Assembly (NCBI RefSeq): GCF_000745345.1
Contig: NZ_JQNR01000003.1
Coordinates: 186,001-250,000 of the forward strand
Direction: 5' to 3'
Length of the DNA: 64,000 bases
From: Actinacidiphila yeochonensis CN732
GTDB taxonomy: Bacteria; Actinomycetota; Actinomycetes; Streptomycetales; Streptomycetaceae
A program made the position numbers and the translations under genes. Position 1 is the stretch's first letter. The number at the start of each line of letters is the position of its first letter. Shown one piece after another: positions 1 to 7,807 of this stretch. Below the pieces are notes generated by a model that made no database searches, had not been told where the DNA came from, and was given only the letters and a program-made list of their open reading frames with translations.

Positions 1-753
1 CATGCCGGGCAGGGTGATGTGCCACATGCGGCGCCAGGGGCCGGAGCCGTCGACGGCGGCGGCCTCGTAGAGGGCGGGGTCGATGGCGGCCAGCGCGGCG
101 AGGAAGACGATGATGCCCCAGCCGGCCTCCTTCCACACGGCCTGGCCGGTGACCAGCAGTGCGAAGGTGTGCGGGTTGGTCATGATGTCCCAGGTGCCGA
201 CGGAGTGGCTGCGCAGGGCCTGGTTGAGGACGCCTGCGCCGCCCAGCATCTGCTGGAAGATCGTGATGGTCAGCACCCACGAGAAGAAGTGCGGCAGGTA
301 GACGATCGACTGGATGAGGTTGCGCAGCCGTTCGCTGAGCACGCTGTTGAGGAGTACGGCCAGCGCGATCGGGACCGGGAAGAAGAGGATCAGCTGCACG
401 AAGCTGAGGACGAGCGTGTTCTTCAACGCGCCCCAGAACAGGGGGTCGTGGAAGAGCGCGGTGAACTGGGCCAGGCCGGCCCACTGGCTGTTGCGGATGC
501 CGTCCAGCGGGTCGTAGTACTGGAAGGCGGTGACCAGGCCGACCAGGGGCGCGTAGTTGAAGACGAGGAGCAGCGCGACGGCCGGCAGCGTCATCAGAAT
601 GAGGGTCTTGTCGCGGCGCAGTCTGGTGCGCCAGTCGAGGGTGGGGTGCCCCTGCTCCCTGTTCTTCCTCCGCCGGGCGCGCGGGGTGCGGCGGTCCTCG
701 GCGGCGGGGGCCGCGGGGGTGTCGGACGTGTGGGTGGGTGCTGCGCCGGCCAC
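1..753 (-). CDS. Sugar ABC transporter permease, LplB-like (3' part beyond window)
   Basis: Integral membrane permease of a carbohydrate ABC importer of the LplABC/multiple-sugar type. I read 251 codons from a GTG start at 753, preceded by a strong GGAGGA ribosome site. A charged, disordered N-terminus of about 50 residues is followed by a hydrophobic segment (ILMTLPAVALLLVF), further membrane helices and the cytoplasmic EAA loop (EAAAVDGSGPWRRMWHITLPG region) that docks on the ATPase. The coding sequence runs off the left edge just after this loop. It lies 80 bases downstream of the binding-protein gene and is very likely co-transcribed with it; a second permease would be expected beyond the edge. 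Substrate cannot be read from sequence, but the divergent GH3 enzyme suggests a plant-derived oligosaccharide. Confidence 0.88.
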   Translation of the reverse strand, partial: MAGAAPTHTSDTPAAPAAEDRRTPRARRRKNREQGHPTLDWRTRLRRDKTLILMTLPAVALLLVFNYAPLVGLVTAFQYYDPLDGIRNSQWAGLAQFTALFHDPLFWGALKNTLVLSFVQLILFFPVPIALAVLLNSVLSERLRNLIQSIVYLPHFFSWVLTITIFQQMLGGAGVLNQALRSHSVGTWDIMTNPHTFALLVTGQAVWKEAGWGIIVFLAALAAIDPALYEAAAVDGSGPWRRMWHITLPGM

Positions 754-833
754 GGCTCCTCCTTGCTGTCGGCGCTGGTCGGGGCCGCCCCGGGGCCGGG
801 CGGGGGTGCCGCCCGGGCCCTCGGGTGCCGGGT

Positions 834-2519
834 TCACTGCCCGGTGCCGTACTTGTGCAGGACGTTCTCGGTCATCCACTGCTTGAGGCGGTTGCCGCTG
901 CTGCTCTTCCAGGAGGCGATGGCGGCCTGGACGTCGGAGACCTTCTGCTTGCCGTGGTAGCAGTCCTTGATGGTGTCCTCGACCTGCTGGGCGGCGTCGG
1001 CGGTGGCCAGTGACGTCGGCAGGGAGATGTTCATGTTCCAGAACACCGGCTTGTACAGGTACTTGACGTTGGCGGCCTGCCAGGCGGAGTAGTCCTTGGT
1101 GACCTGGTCGGCGCCGGGGTTGCTGATCACGGTGGCCGGCGAGGCGAGGAAGGGGTAGGTCTGTGCCTGGACGAACTTCTGGCCGTCGCTGGTGAAGGTG
1201 GGGACACCGTTCTTCATGGTGTGGTGGACGCCTTCGACGCCGAAGTTGACCAACGTGTACTCGGCCGAACCGTAGGGCGCCGCCAGGTAGTTGGCGACGG
1301 CGAGCAGCTCCTCGATCTGGGCCGGCTTGAGCTTGGTGTTGAGGTAGCTCATGGTGCTGGTGGAGTTGCCGAGGAAGACGCTGGGGGTGGCCTTGCCGTC
1401 GGCGGCGAAGATGTCGAACGACTCCCGCCGGTAGCTCTTGTCGGCCGCGGCGCCGGACTGCTGGTCGGCGAGGTTCCAGGTGCCGGTGCCGCCGCCGGCG
1501 ATGAGGGTCTTGCCGCCGTAGAAGCGGGTCAGGCCGCCGGCGTCCTGCCCGGCGAGCGCGTCGGGGTGCATGTAGCCGGACTTGGCGAGCTTGTAGTGCC
1601 AGTCGAGGGCGTCGAGGAGTTCGGGCGTCTCGTACTTGTGGACGAGCTTGCCGTCGACGACCTTCCACTTGTTGGGGACGTCCCAGAAGGGGTAGAGGTA
1701 CGTCCACACGTCGTCGAAGGCCCACACGCCGCGCTTGGCGTCGGTGAGCTCCTTGCCCAGGGCGAACAGGTCCGCGACGGAGGTGACCTGGTCCTTGGTG
1801 ATGCCCTTGGCGTCGAGGACGTCGCCTCGGTAGAAGGTGGTGCCGGCGACGATGAAGCCGCTGACGAACGAGGGGATGCCGTAGATCTTGTTGTCCCAGG
1901 CGCCGGCCTGCCAGCCGCCGCTGGGGATGGCGGCGAGGTTGGGGTACTGCTTGATCTTGTCGCCGGCCAGGTAGGGGGTGAGGTCGGCGAGCTGGGTGCC
2001 GGCCAGGCGGCCCACGTTGAAGTTGGAGTTCCACCAGGTGGGCAGCTGTATCCAGTCGGGCAGCTTCCGGGCCGCGGTCATCGTGGGCACGATGGTGGCG
2101 TAGTTGTTGCCGTCGGCGGGCTTCATCGTCAGCTTGACGCCGAGGGCCTTGGTCATGGCCTGGTAGAAGGAGTTGCCGGCGGTGGGCACGGTGCCCCACA
2201 GGGGGGTGACCGCGCTGTAGGTGCCGCCCTTGCCGGGGACGCCGTCGACGGTCCTGGCGCCGCCGGCCGGGTAGGTGAGGAACCCGGGGTCGGTGAGGAT
2301 GTCGGCGGCGCCGTTCACGGACGGGATGTCCGGCTTCACCGAGGAGCTGGGCAGGTAGTCGGGCAGTGCGGCCTTCAGGCCCTTCTTGGTGCTGGCGCCA
2401 CCGCCGTTGCCCGGCCCGCTGCCGCCGCCGCACGCGGCCAGCAGCGGGCCCGTGGCGACGGTGCCGGCTACGGCCGCGGCCGTGCCGAGGAGGGTTCTGC
2501 GGTTGATCTCGATGCTCAT
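834..2519 (-). CDS. Extracellular solute-binding lipoprotein of a sugar ABC importer (LplA-like)
   Basis: High-affinity sugar-binding lipoprotein of 561 residues that delivers substrate to the permease encoded downstream. The N-terminus has a twin-arginine signal (NRRTLLG, residues 6-12), a hydrophobic stretch and a lipobox ending at Cys30 (LAAC), followed by a Gly/Ser-rich linker, so it is probably exported folded by Tat and lipid-anchored. I chose the ATG at 2519 rather than an in-frame ATG 48 bases upstream because the Tat signal begins there and an AAGGGG sequence sits upstream. Length and composition match the long LplA-type binding proteins of actinobacteria. It is divergent from the GH3 gene and shares the operator-containing region with it. 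Confidence 0.9.
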   Translation of the reverse strand: MSIEINRRTLLGTAAAVAGTVATGPLLAACGGGSGPGNGGGASTKKGLKAALPDYLPSSSVKPDIPSVNGAADILTDPGFLTYPAGGARTVDGVPGKGGTYSAVTPLWGTVPTAGNSFYQAMTKALGVKLTMKPADGNNYATIVPTMTAARKLPDWIQLPTWWNSNFNVGRLAGTQLADLTPYLAGDKIKQYPNLAAIPSGGWQAGAWDNKIYGIPSFVSGFIVAGTTFYRGDVLDAKGITKDQVTSVADLFALGKELTDAKRGVWAFDDVWTYLYPFWDVPNKWKVVDGKLVHKYETPELLDALDWHYKLAKSGYMHPDALAGQDAGGLTRFYGGKTLIAGGGTGTWNLADQQSGAAADKSYRRESFDIFAADGKATPSVFLGNSTSTMSYLNTKLKPAQIEELLAVANYLAAPYGSAEYTLVNFGVEGVHHTMKNGVPTFTSDGQKFVQAQTYPFLASPATVISNPGADQVTKDYSAWQAANVKYLYKPVFWNMNISLPTSLATADAAQQVEDTIKDCYHGKQKVSDVQAAIASWKSSSGNRLKQWMTENVLHKYGTGQ

Positions 2520-2638
2520 GGTGGGCGGCCCCTTCGCCGTCGGGATGCGGGAGTTGGGCGTCGTCACCGCGCTGCCCGGGGCCCCGGGGCGGTGATGTGG
2601 GGGGAAGCAGGGAACGCTGGGAGACGCGTTCCGTCATG

Positions 2639-2652
2639 TCGAAGCGCTTCGA
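2639..2652. promoter_or_regulatory. LacI-family-type operator 1
   Basis: Perfect 14-base palindrome TCGAAGCGCTTCGA with a central CG, the form bound by LacI/GalR-family repressors. It lies 120 bases upstream of the binding-protein start. The regulator is not in the window. Confidence 0.65.
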
Positions 2653-2814
2653 AGATGCGGCGAGATTAACGGCGTGTTGCCGATCCGACAAGAGGTTGAA
2701 ACGCAACACTTCAAACCGCTTGGCGCCGCCGCGCGGGCGGCCCTGCCGCTGCTGGTCGGGCTCCTGAATCCGGTGTGCGCACGGCTGTTGACAGGGCTTC
2801 GGGCGCGTGTCACT

Positions 2815-2828
2815 TTCGAAGCGCTTCA
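2815..2828. promoter_or_regulatory. LacI-family-type operator 2
   Basis: Second copy of the palindrome core GAAGCGCTTC (2818-2827), 176 bases from operator 1 and about 140 bases upstream of the GH3 start. Two copies flanking a divergent region suggest joint repression, possibly with DNA looping. Confidence 0.62.
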
Positions 2829-2967
2829 CCATCCGGCCGTGCCAGGCCCGTTGGGCAGGCTCCGCTGTTCCGCGCCGCTCCTGCCGCTGCTCCGCTCCGC
2901 CTGCCGGCCCCCGTTCTCCGCGCTCTCCTCCGTCCCTTCTCCCTGCCACCTCCAAGGGGTCTGCCAC

Positions 2968-5892
2968 GTGAGCTCCACGCCTGTGCCCGCCGAACTTCCC
3001 GTGGACCGGCTGCCGTTCCGCGATCCGGCGCTGCCGTTGCGCGAGCGCGTCGAGGATCTGCTGCGGCGGCTCACCCTCGACGAGCGCGTCGCGATGCTGC
3101 ACCAGTACGCGCCGGGGGTGCCGCGGCTGGGCCTCGGCCCGTTCCGGACCGGCACCGAGGCGCTGCACGGCGTGGGCTGGCTGGGTACCGCGACGGTGTT
3201 CCCGCAGGCCGTGGGGTTGGGCGCGACCTGGGACGAGGAGCTGCTGCACGAGGTGGCGACCGCCACCGCGACCGAGCAGCGGGCCTTCCACCACCACCAC
3301 GCGACGCCGCCGGGCACCGCGCCGATCAGCCTCCAGGCGTGGGCGCCGGTGCTGAACCTGCTGCGCGACCCGCGCTGGGGCCGCAACGAGGAGGGCTACT
3401 CCGAGGACCCGCTGCTGTCGGGCCGGCTCGGCGACGCGTTCTGCCGCGGCATGGCGGGCGACCACCCGGTGTACCTGCGCACGGCTCCGCTGCTGAAGCA
3501 CTTCCTGGCCTACAACAACGAGGACGACCGCTGCACCACCTCTTCGGGGGTCCGTCCCCGGGTGCTGCACGAGTACGACCTGGCGCCGTTCCGGCCGCCG
3601 CTGGCCTCCGGGTCGGCGACCGGTGTGATGGCCGGGTACAACCTGGTCAACGGCCGCCCCTGCCACGTCAGTCCGCTGATCGAGGCGCAGGTGCGGCAAT
3701 GGGCGCGGCCGACCGGGCACGAGCTGTTCGTGGTCAGCGACGCGGAGGCGCCGTCCAACCTGGTCGACCCGCAGGGGTACTTCGACGACCACGCCGTCTC
3801 GCACGCGGCGGCGCTGCGGGCCGGTATCGACAGCTTCACCGACCACGGCGAGGACAGTTCGGTGACGGTGGCGCGGATCACCGACGCGCTGGCCCGCGGG
3901 CTGCTGGACGAGACGGACGTGGACCGGGCCGTCGCCCGCCAGCTCGAACTGCGCTTCCGGCTCGGCGAGTTCGACCCGGATCTGGACCCGTGGGCGTCGG
4001 TGGGCTGGGAGGTCGTGGACTGCGCCGAGCACCGCGCGCTGGCCCGGCGGGCCGCGACGGCGCAGGTGGTGCTGCTGGGGAACGACGGGATGCTGCCGCT
4101 GGACGGGGCGCGGACCCGGCGGATCGCGGTGGTCGGGCCGCTGGCCGACAGCCTCTTCGAGGACTGGTACAGCGGTTCGCTGCCCTACCGCTCCACGGTG
4201 GCCGCGGGCCTGCGCGAGGCGCTGGCGGCCTTCGGCGGCGAGGTCGTCACCGCGGAGGGCGTCGACCGGGTCGAGCTGCGGGCCGTGTCCACCGGCGGCC
4301 TGCTCACCGTGCCGGACGGCGCGGCCGGCGGGCCGCTCACGGCCGCGGCGGCGGGGTCGGCGGCGGACGAGGACGCCTCCGCCTTCGACGTCTTCGACTG
4401 GGGCGGCGGGGTGCTGACCCTGCGCGCCGCCGCGAACGGCCGCTACGTCAGCCTCAAGGACGGGGACGCCTCACTCGCCGCCGACCAGGCGCAGCCCGGC
4501 GGCTGGGAGGTCCACGAGACGTTCCGGCTGGAGCCGGCGGCGGACGGGGCGCTGCTGCTGCGCTCCGTCCTGACCGGCCGGTACGCGGCCGTGGACGCCG
4601 CCGCCGGCCTGGTGCGGCTGACCGCCGAAGCCCCCGAGGACGCCGAGCGGTGGCAGCGGCGGGTGGTGCGCGACGGCACCGCGGCGGCGGTGGCCGCCGC
4701 GTCCGGCGCCGACGCGGCCGTGGTCGTCCTCGGCAACGACCCGCACATCAACGGCCGCGAGACGCAGGACCGCGAGGCCGTCACGCTGCCCGCCGCCCAG
4801 GAGGACCTGCTGCGGGCCGTCGCCGCGGCCCGGCCGCGCACCGCGCTGGTGGTGATGAGCAGCTACCCGTACGCGGTGGACTGGGCGGAGGCGAACCTGC
4901 CCGCGGTGGTGTGGACCTCGCACGCCGGCCAGGAGACGGGCAACGCGCTGGCCTCGGTGCTGCTCGGCGCGGCCGAGCCCGGCGGCCGGCTGGCCCAGAC
5001 CTGGTACCGGGCCGCCGACGAGCTGCCCGATCCGCTGGACTACGACATCATCTCCGCCGGCTGGACCTATCAGTACCACCGGGCGGCGCCGCTCTACGCC
5101 TTCGGGCACGGTCTGTCGTACACGGAGTTCGCCCACACCGGGCTGCGGCTGTCGCGGTCGCGGATCGGGCCGGACGGCACGGTGGAGGCCGTGGTGACGG
5201 TGGCCAACACCGGGTCGCGGGCCGGCACCGAGGTGGTGCAGCTCTACACCCGCGCGTTGGACGCCCGCTACGACGCGCCGCTGCTGAGGCTGGCCGGCTT
5301 CGCGAGGGTGGCGCTGGAGCCCGGTCAGGAGCGGGAGGTGCGTTTCACCGTGCCGGCGGAGAGGCTGGCCCACTGGGACGTCGGGACGGGGGCGTTCGCC
5401 GTCGACCCGGGCGGCTACGAGGTGCTGGCCGGCCCGAGTTCGGCGCGCACCCCGCTCGTGGCGCGGCTGGAGGTCACCGGGGCGGCGCCGGGGCCGCGCG
5501 CGGTCGTGGGGCGGGTCACGGCGGCAGTGGACTTCGACGCCTGCGCGGGCGTCGACGTGGTGGACGCCGATCCGGCCGGCGGTGACGCGGTCGAGGTCCG
5601 GGGCGGGGCGGCGTCGCTGGTCTTCCGCCGGGCGGACCTGGACGGCGCGGTGGCGATCGCCGCGTCGGTGTCGCGCACCGAACCGGGCGGGGCGCGGCTC
5701 GCGGTGTGGGCCGGCGCGCCCGGCGACGGCATCCTGCTGGCCCGGCTGGACGTGCCGTCGACGGGCCACCGCTACGCCTGGTCGGAGGTGACGGCGCCGC
5801 TGGCCGGGGTGCCGGCCGGAGTGCACGACCTGCACCTGGTCCTCGACGGGGCGCAGCGGCTCGCCTCGTTCACGGTTCTCCGGCGGCCCTGA
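2968..5892 (+). CDS. Glycoside hydrolase family 3 (beta-glucosidase/beta-xylosidase type) with C-terminal CBM-like domain
   Basis: Exo-acting beta-glycosidase of 974 residues without a signal peptide, so it probably cleaves imported oligosaccharides in the cytoplasm. The GH3 N-terminal barrel holds the KHF motif (177-179) and the nucleophile Asp258 in VVSDAEAP, where Ala replaces the more usual Trp of SDW. About residues 434-565 form an inserted beta-trefoil/fascin-like segment (paired NGRYVSL and GRYAAVD motifs). The alpha/beta second domain (GNDPHINGRETQDRE), a fibronectin-III-like domain and about 130 C-terminal residues resembling a CBM6 carbohydrate module follow. The GTG at 2968 is preferred over the longer upstream frame because AAGGGG lies just before it. 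Probably induced with the divergent sugar importer. Exact substrate (xylo-, gluco- or arabino-oligosaccharide) is uncertain. Confidence 0.9.
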   Translation: MSSTPVPAELPVDRLPFRDPALPLRERVEDLLRRLTLDERVAMLHQYAPGVPRLGLGPFRTGTEALHGVGWLGTATVFPQAVGLGATWDEELLHEVATATATEQRAFHHHHATPPGTAPISLQAWAPVLNLLRDPRWGRNEEGYSEDPLLSGRLGDAFCRGMAGDHPVYLRTAPLLKHFLAYNNEDDRCTTSSGVRPRVLHEYDLAPFRPPLASGSATGVMAGYNLVNGRPCHVSPLIEAQVRQWARPTGHELFVVSDAEAPSNLVDPQGYFDDHAVSHAAALRAGIDSFTDHGEDSSVTVARITDALARGLLDETDVDRAVARQLELRFRLGEFDPDLDPWASVGWEVVDCAEHRALARRAATAQVVLLGNDGMLPLDGARTRRIAVVGPLADSLFEDWYSGSLPYRSTVAAGLREALAAFGGEVVTAEGVDRVELRAVSTGGLLTVPDGAAGGPLTAAAAGSAADEDASAFDVFDWGGGVLTLRAAANGRYVSLKDGDASLAADQAQPGGWEVHETFRLEPAADGALLLRSVLTGRYAAVDAAAGLVRLTAEAPEDAERWQRRVVRDGTAAAVAAASGADAAVVVLGNDPHINGRETQDREAVTLPAAQEDLLRAVAAARPRTALVVMSSYPYAVDWAEANLPAVVWTSHAGQETGNALASVLLGAAEPGGRLAQTWYRAADELPDPLDYDIISAGWTYQYHRAAPLYAFGHGLSYTEFAHTGLRLSRSRIGPDGTVEAVVTVANTGSRAGTEVVQLYTRALDARYDAPLLRLAGFARVALEPGQEREVRFTVPAERLAHWDVGTGAFAVDPGGYEVLAGPSSARTPLVARLEVTGAAPGPRAVVGRVTAAVDFDACAGVDVVDADPAGGDAVEVRGGAASLVFRRADLDGAVAIAASVSRTEPGGARLAVWAGAPGDGILLARLDVPSTGHRYAWSEVTAPLAGVPAGVHDLHLVLDGAQRLASFTVLRRP

Positions 5893-5904
5893 CACCGCCG
5901 GGGT

Positions 5905-5931
5905 GCGCCGCCCCGTACTCCGGGGCGGCGC
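5905..5931. terminator. Hairpin downstream of GH3
   Basis: 11-base perfect stem (GCGCCGCCCCG with its complement) and 5-base loop, 13 bases after the GH3 stop codon. It works with the larger hairpin that follows. Confidence 0.6.
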
Positions 5932-5933
5932 GC

Positions 5934-5979
5934 GAAGGGCCGGGCCCGCGCCCCCTGGAGGGCGCGGGCCCGGCCCTTC
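5934..5979. terminator. Strong bidirectional terminator between GH3 and livF
   Basis: Perfect 19-base-pair stem (5934-5952 with 5961-5979) and 8-base loop in the convergent gap between the GH3 gene and livF. Lack of a long T-run is usual for actinobacterial terminators. Confidence 0.8.
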
Positions 5980-6039
5980 TCCGCGACGGTGTGGAGCCCG
6001 GCCCCGCCGGTTCGGGCTCCTGTCGCCGCTTCCCGGTCC

Positions 6040-6756
6040 TCAGTCCTCGCCGAGGTAGGTCTTGCGGACACCTTCGTCGTGCAGGAGGTCCTGGCCGGTC
6101 CCGGAGAGCCTGATGGTGCCGATCTCCATGACGTGGGCCTGGTCGGCGAGGGAGAGCGCGGCCTGCGCGTTCTGCTCGACCAGCAGGATGGTGGTGCCCT
6201 GCTCCTTCAGCTCGCTGATGGTCTCCATGATCTTCCGCATCATGATCGGTGACAGGCCCATGGAGGGCTCGTCGAGCATCAGCAGCTTGGGCTGCGACAT
6301 CAGCGCGCGGCCCATGGCGAGCATCTGCTGCTCACCGCCGGACAGCGTGCCCGCGGCCTGCCTGCGCCGCTCCCCCAGGATCGGGAAGAGGTCGTAGGCC
6401 CGCTGGATGTCCTTGGCGATGCCCGCGGCGTCCTTGCGCAGGTAGGCCCCCAGTTGGAGGTTCTGCTCGATGGTGAGCCGGGGGAAGATGTGCCGCCCCT
6501 CCGGGGAGTGCGCCAGGCCCAGCGACACGATCCTGTGCGCCGGGACCCGGGTGAGCGGTTTGCCGTCGAAGACGATCCGGCCGCCCACCGGCCGCAGCAG
6601 CCCGGACAGGGTGCGCAGGGTGGTGGTCTTGCCGGCGCCGTTGGTGCCGACCAGGGTGACGATCTGGCCCGCCTCCACGGTGAACGAGATGCCCTTGACG
6701 GCCTCGATCTTGCCGTAGGCGACCCGGAGGTCCTCGACTTCGAGCAGTGCGGTCAT
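6040..6756 (-). CDS. livF: Branched-chain amino acid ABC transporter ATP-binding protein LivF
   Basis: One of two ATPases powering import of Leu/Ile/Val (or related amino acids) through LivHM. The 238 residues give the usual length. Walker A is GTNGAGKTT, the signature LSGGEQQ and Walker B LLMLDEPSMGL; the C-terminus has the LivF-type H-loop region (ILLVEQNAQAALSLAD). It is the last gene of livKHMGF, and its ATG overlaps the stop of livG by 4 bases (ATGA), implying translational coupling. A strong hairpin follows the stop. Confidence 0.94.
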   Translation of the reverse strand: MTALLEVEDLRVAYGKIEAVKGISFTVEAGQIVTLVGTNGAGKTTTLRTLSGLLRPVGGRIVFDGKPLTRVPAHRIVSLGLAHSPEGRHIFPRLTIEQNLQLGAYLRKDAAGIAKDIQRAYDLFPILGERRRQAAGTLSGGEQQMLAMGRALMSQPKLLMLDEPSMGLSPIMMRKIMETISELKEQGTTILLVEQNAQAALSLADQAHVMEIGTIRLSGTGQDLLHDEGVRKTYLGED

Positions 6757-7799
6757 CGGTCGTTCTCCTGCCCGCGGGCGCTGTCGGTGCCGTCGGTGCC
6801 GGTGGTGTCCGTGGCGCCGTCGGTGGTGCTCCCGGCGGGCCCGCCCGCGGACTCGGCGTCGGCGTCGGCGTCGGACTCGGGCGCGGCGTCGGTTTCGGGC
6901 TCGGGAGTGCGCTCGGGCTCGGCGTCGGGCTCGGAAGTGGGCTCGGGGGTGGGCGCCGTCGCGGGGGGCTCTCCCCCGGCCGGGCCCGCCTCGACGGGTT
7001 CGCCGAGGTAGGCGGCGATGACGCGGTCGTCCCCCCGCACCACCTCCGAGGTCCCCTCGACGAGCTTCTGGCCCTGCACCAGGACGGCCACCCGGTCGGA
7101 CAGGTTGAAGATGAAGCGCATGTCGTGCTCGATGACGAGGACGGCTATGCCCTGGTCGCGGATGGCGAAGACCAGTTCCTCGGTGGCCCGGGTCTCCTGC
7201 GGGTTCATGCCGGCGGTCGGCTCGTCGAGCAGCAGCAGGCCGGGTTCGCTGGCCATGGCCCGGGCGATCTCCAGCTTGCGCTGCTCGCCGTAGGGCAGGT
7301 TGCGCGCCAGGTGCTCGGCCTTGCCGGCGAGGCCGGTGAACGCCAGCAGCTCCATGGCCCGTTCCCGGGAGCGGGCCTCCGCCCGGTGGTAGCGCGGGCC
7401 GCGCACCAGGGCGGAGAGCAGCCCTTCGCGGGTGCGGGTGTGCCGGCCGACGAGGACGTTCTCCAGCACCGTCATGTTGGAGAACAGCCGGATGTTCTGG
7501 AAGGTGCGGGCGATGCCGGCCTTGGTGACCAGGTGCGGCTTGGGCGGCAGCACCGTGCCGCGGTAGCTGACCGATCCCTCGGTGGGGACGTACAGCCCGG
7601 TCAGGCAGTTGAAGAAGGTGGTCTTGCCGGCGCCGTTGGGGCCGATCAGGCCGACGATCTCGCCGGTGTTGACGGTGAGGTCGACGTCGCGGACGGCGGT
7701 GAGGCCGCCGAACCGCATGACGACGCCGCGGGCCTGGAGCAGGGGCTCGCCGGCCCCGGCGGACGCGGCCGGGGCCGTGCTGGTGGTGGTCGTGGTCAT
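6753..7799 (-). CDS. livG: Branched-chain amino acid ABC transporter ATP-binding protein LivG
   Basis: Second ATPase of the LivKHMGF importer. Walker A (GPNGAGKTT), signature region LPYGEQRKLEIARAM and Walker B (LLLLDEPTAGMN) are intact. The core ends near residue 275, and about 70 further residues are a disordered acidic Pro/Glu/Asp/Ala tail (PTPEPTSEPDAEPE), absent from typical LivG of about 255 residues. I prefer the ATG at 7799, with AAGGA five bases upstream; a GTG at 7811 overlaps the livM stop as GTGA and is the alternative (352 residues). Confidence 0.92.
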   Translation of the reverse strand: MTTTTTSTAPAASAGAGEPLLQARGVVMRFGGLTAVRDVDLTVNTGEIVGLIGPNGAGKTTFFNCLTGLYVPTEGSVSYRGTVLPPKPHLVTKAGIARTFQNIRLFSNMTVLENVLVGRHTRTREGLLSALVRGPRYHRAEARSRERAMELLAFTGLAGKAEHLARNLPYGEQRKLEIARAMASEPGLLLLDEPTAGMNPQETRATEELVFAIRDQGIAVLVIEHDMRFIFNLSDRVAVLVQGQKLVEGTSEVVRGDDRVIAAYLGEPVEAGPAGGEPPATAPTPEPTSEPDAEPERTPEPETDAAPESDADADAESAGGPAGSTTDGATDTTGTDGTDSARGQENDR

Positions 7800-7807
7800 G
7801 GTGTCCT

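Larger units (their letters stand above)
2520..2967. promoter_or_regulatory. Divergent promoter region of sugar importer and GH3 genes
   Basis: Intergenic region of 448 bases serving both the binding-protein gene (leftward) and the GH3 gene (rightward). It holds two near-identical palindromes (listed separately) and, between them, a looser inverted repeat at about 2693-2716 (GGTTGAA ... TTCAAACC). No coding sequence is credible here; the open frame leading into the GH3 gene from 2674 is only an upstream extension. Confidence 0.6.

Noticed and set aside
2674..2967. N-terminal extension of the first GH3 gene
   Set aside because: It crosses an operator palindrome and has no homology; the GTG at 2968 has a ribosome site.
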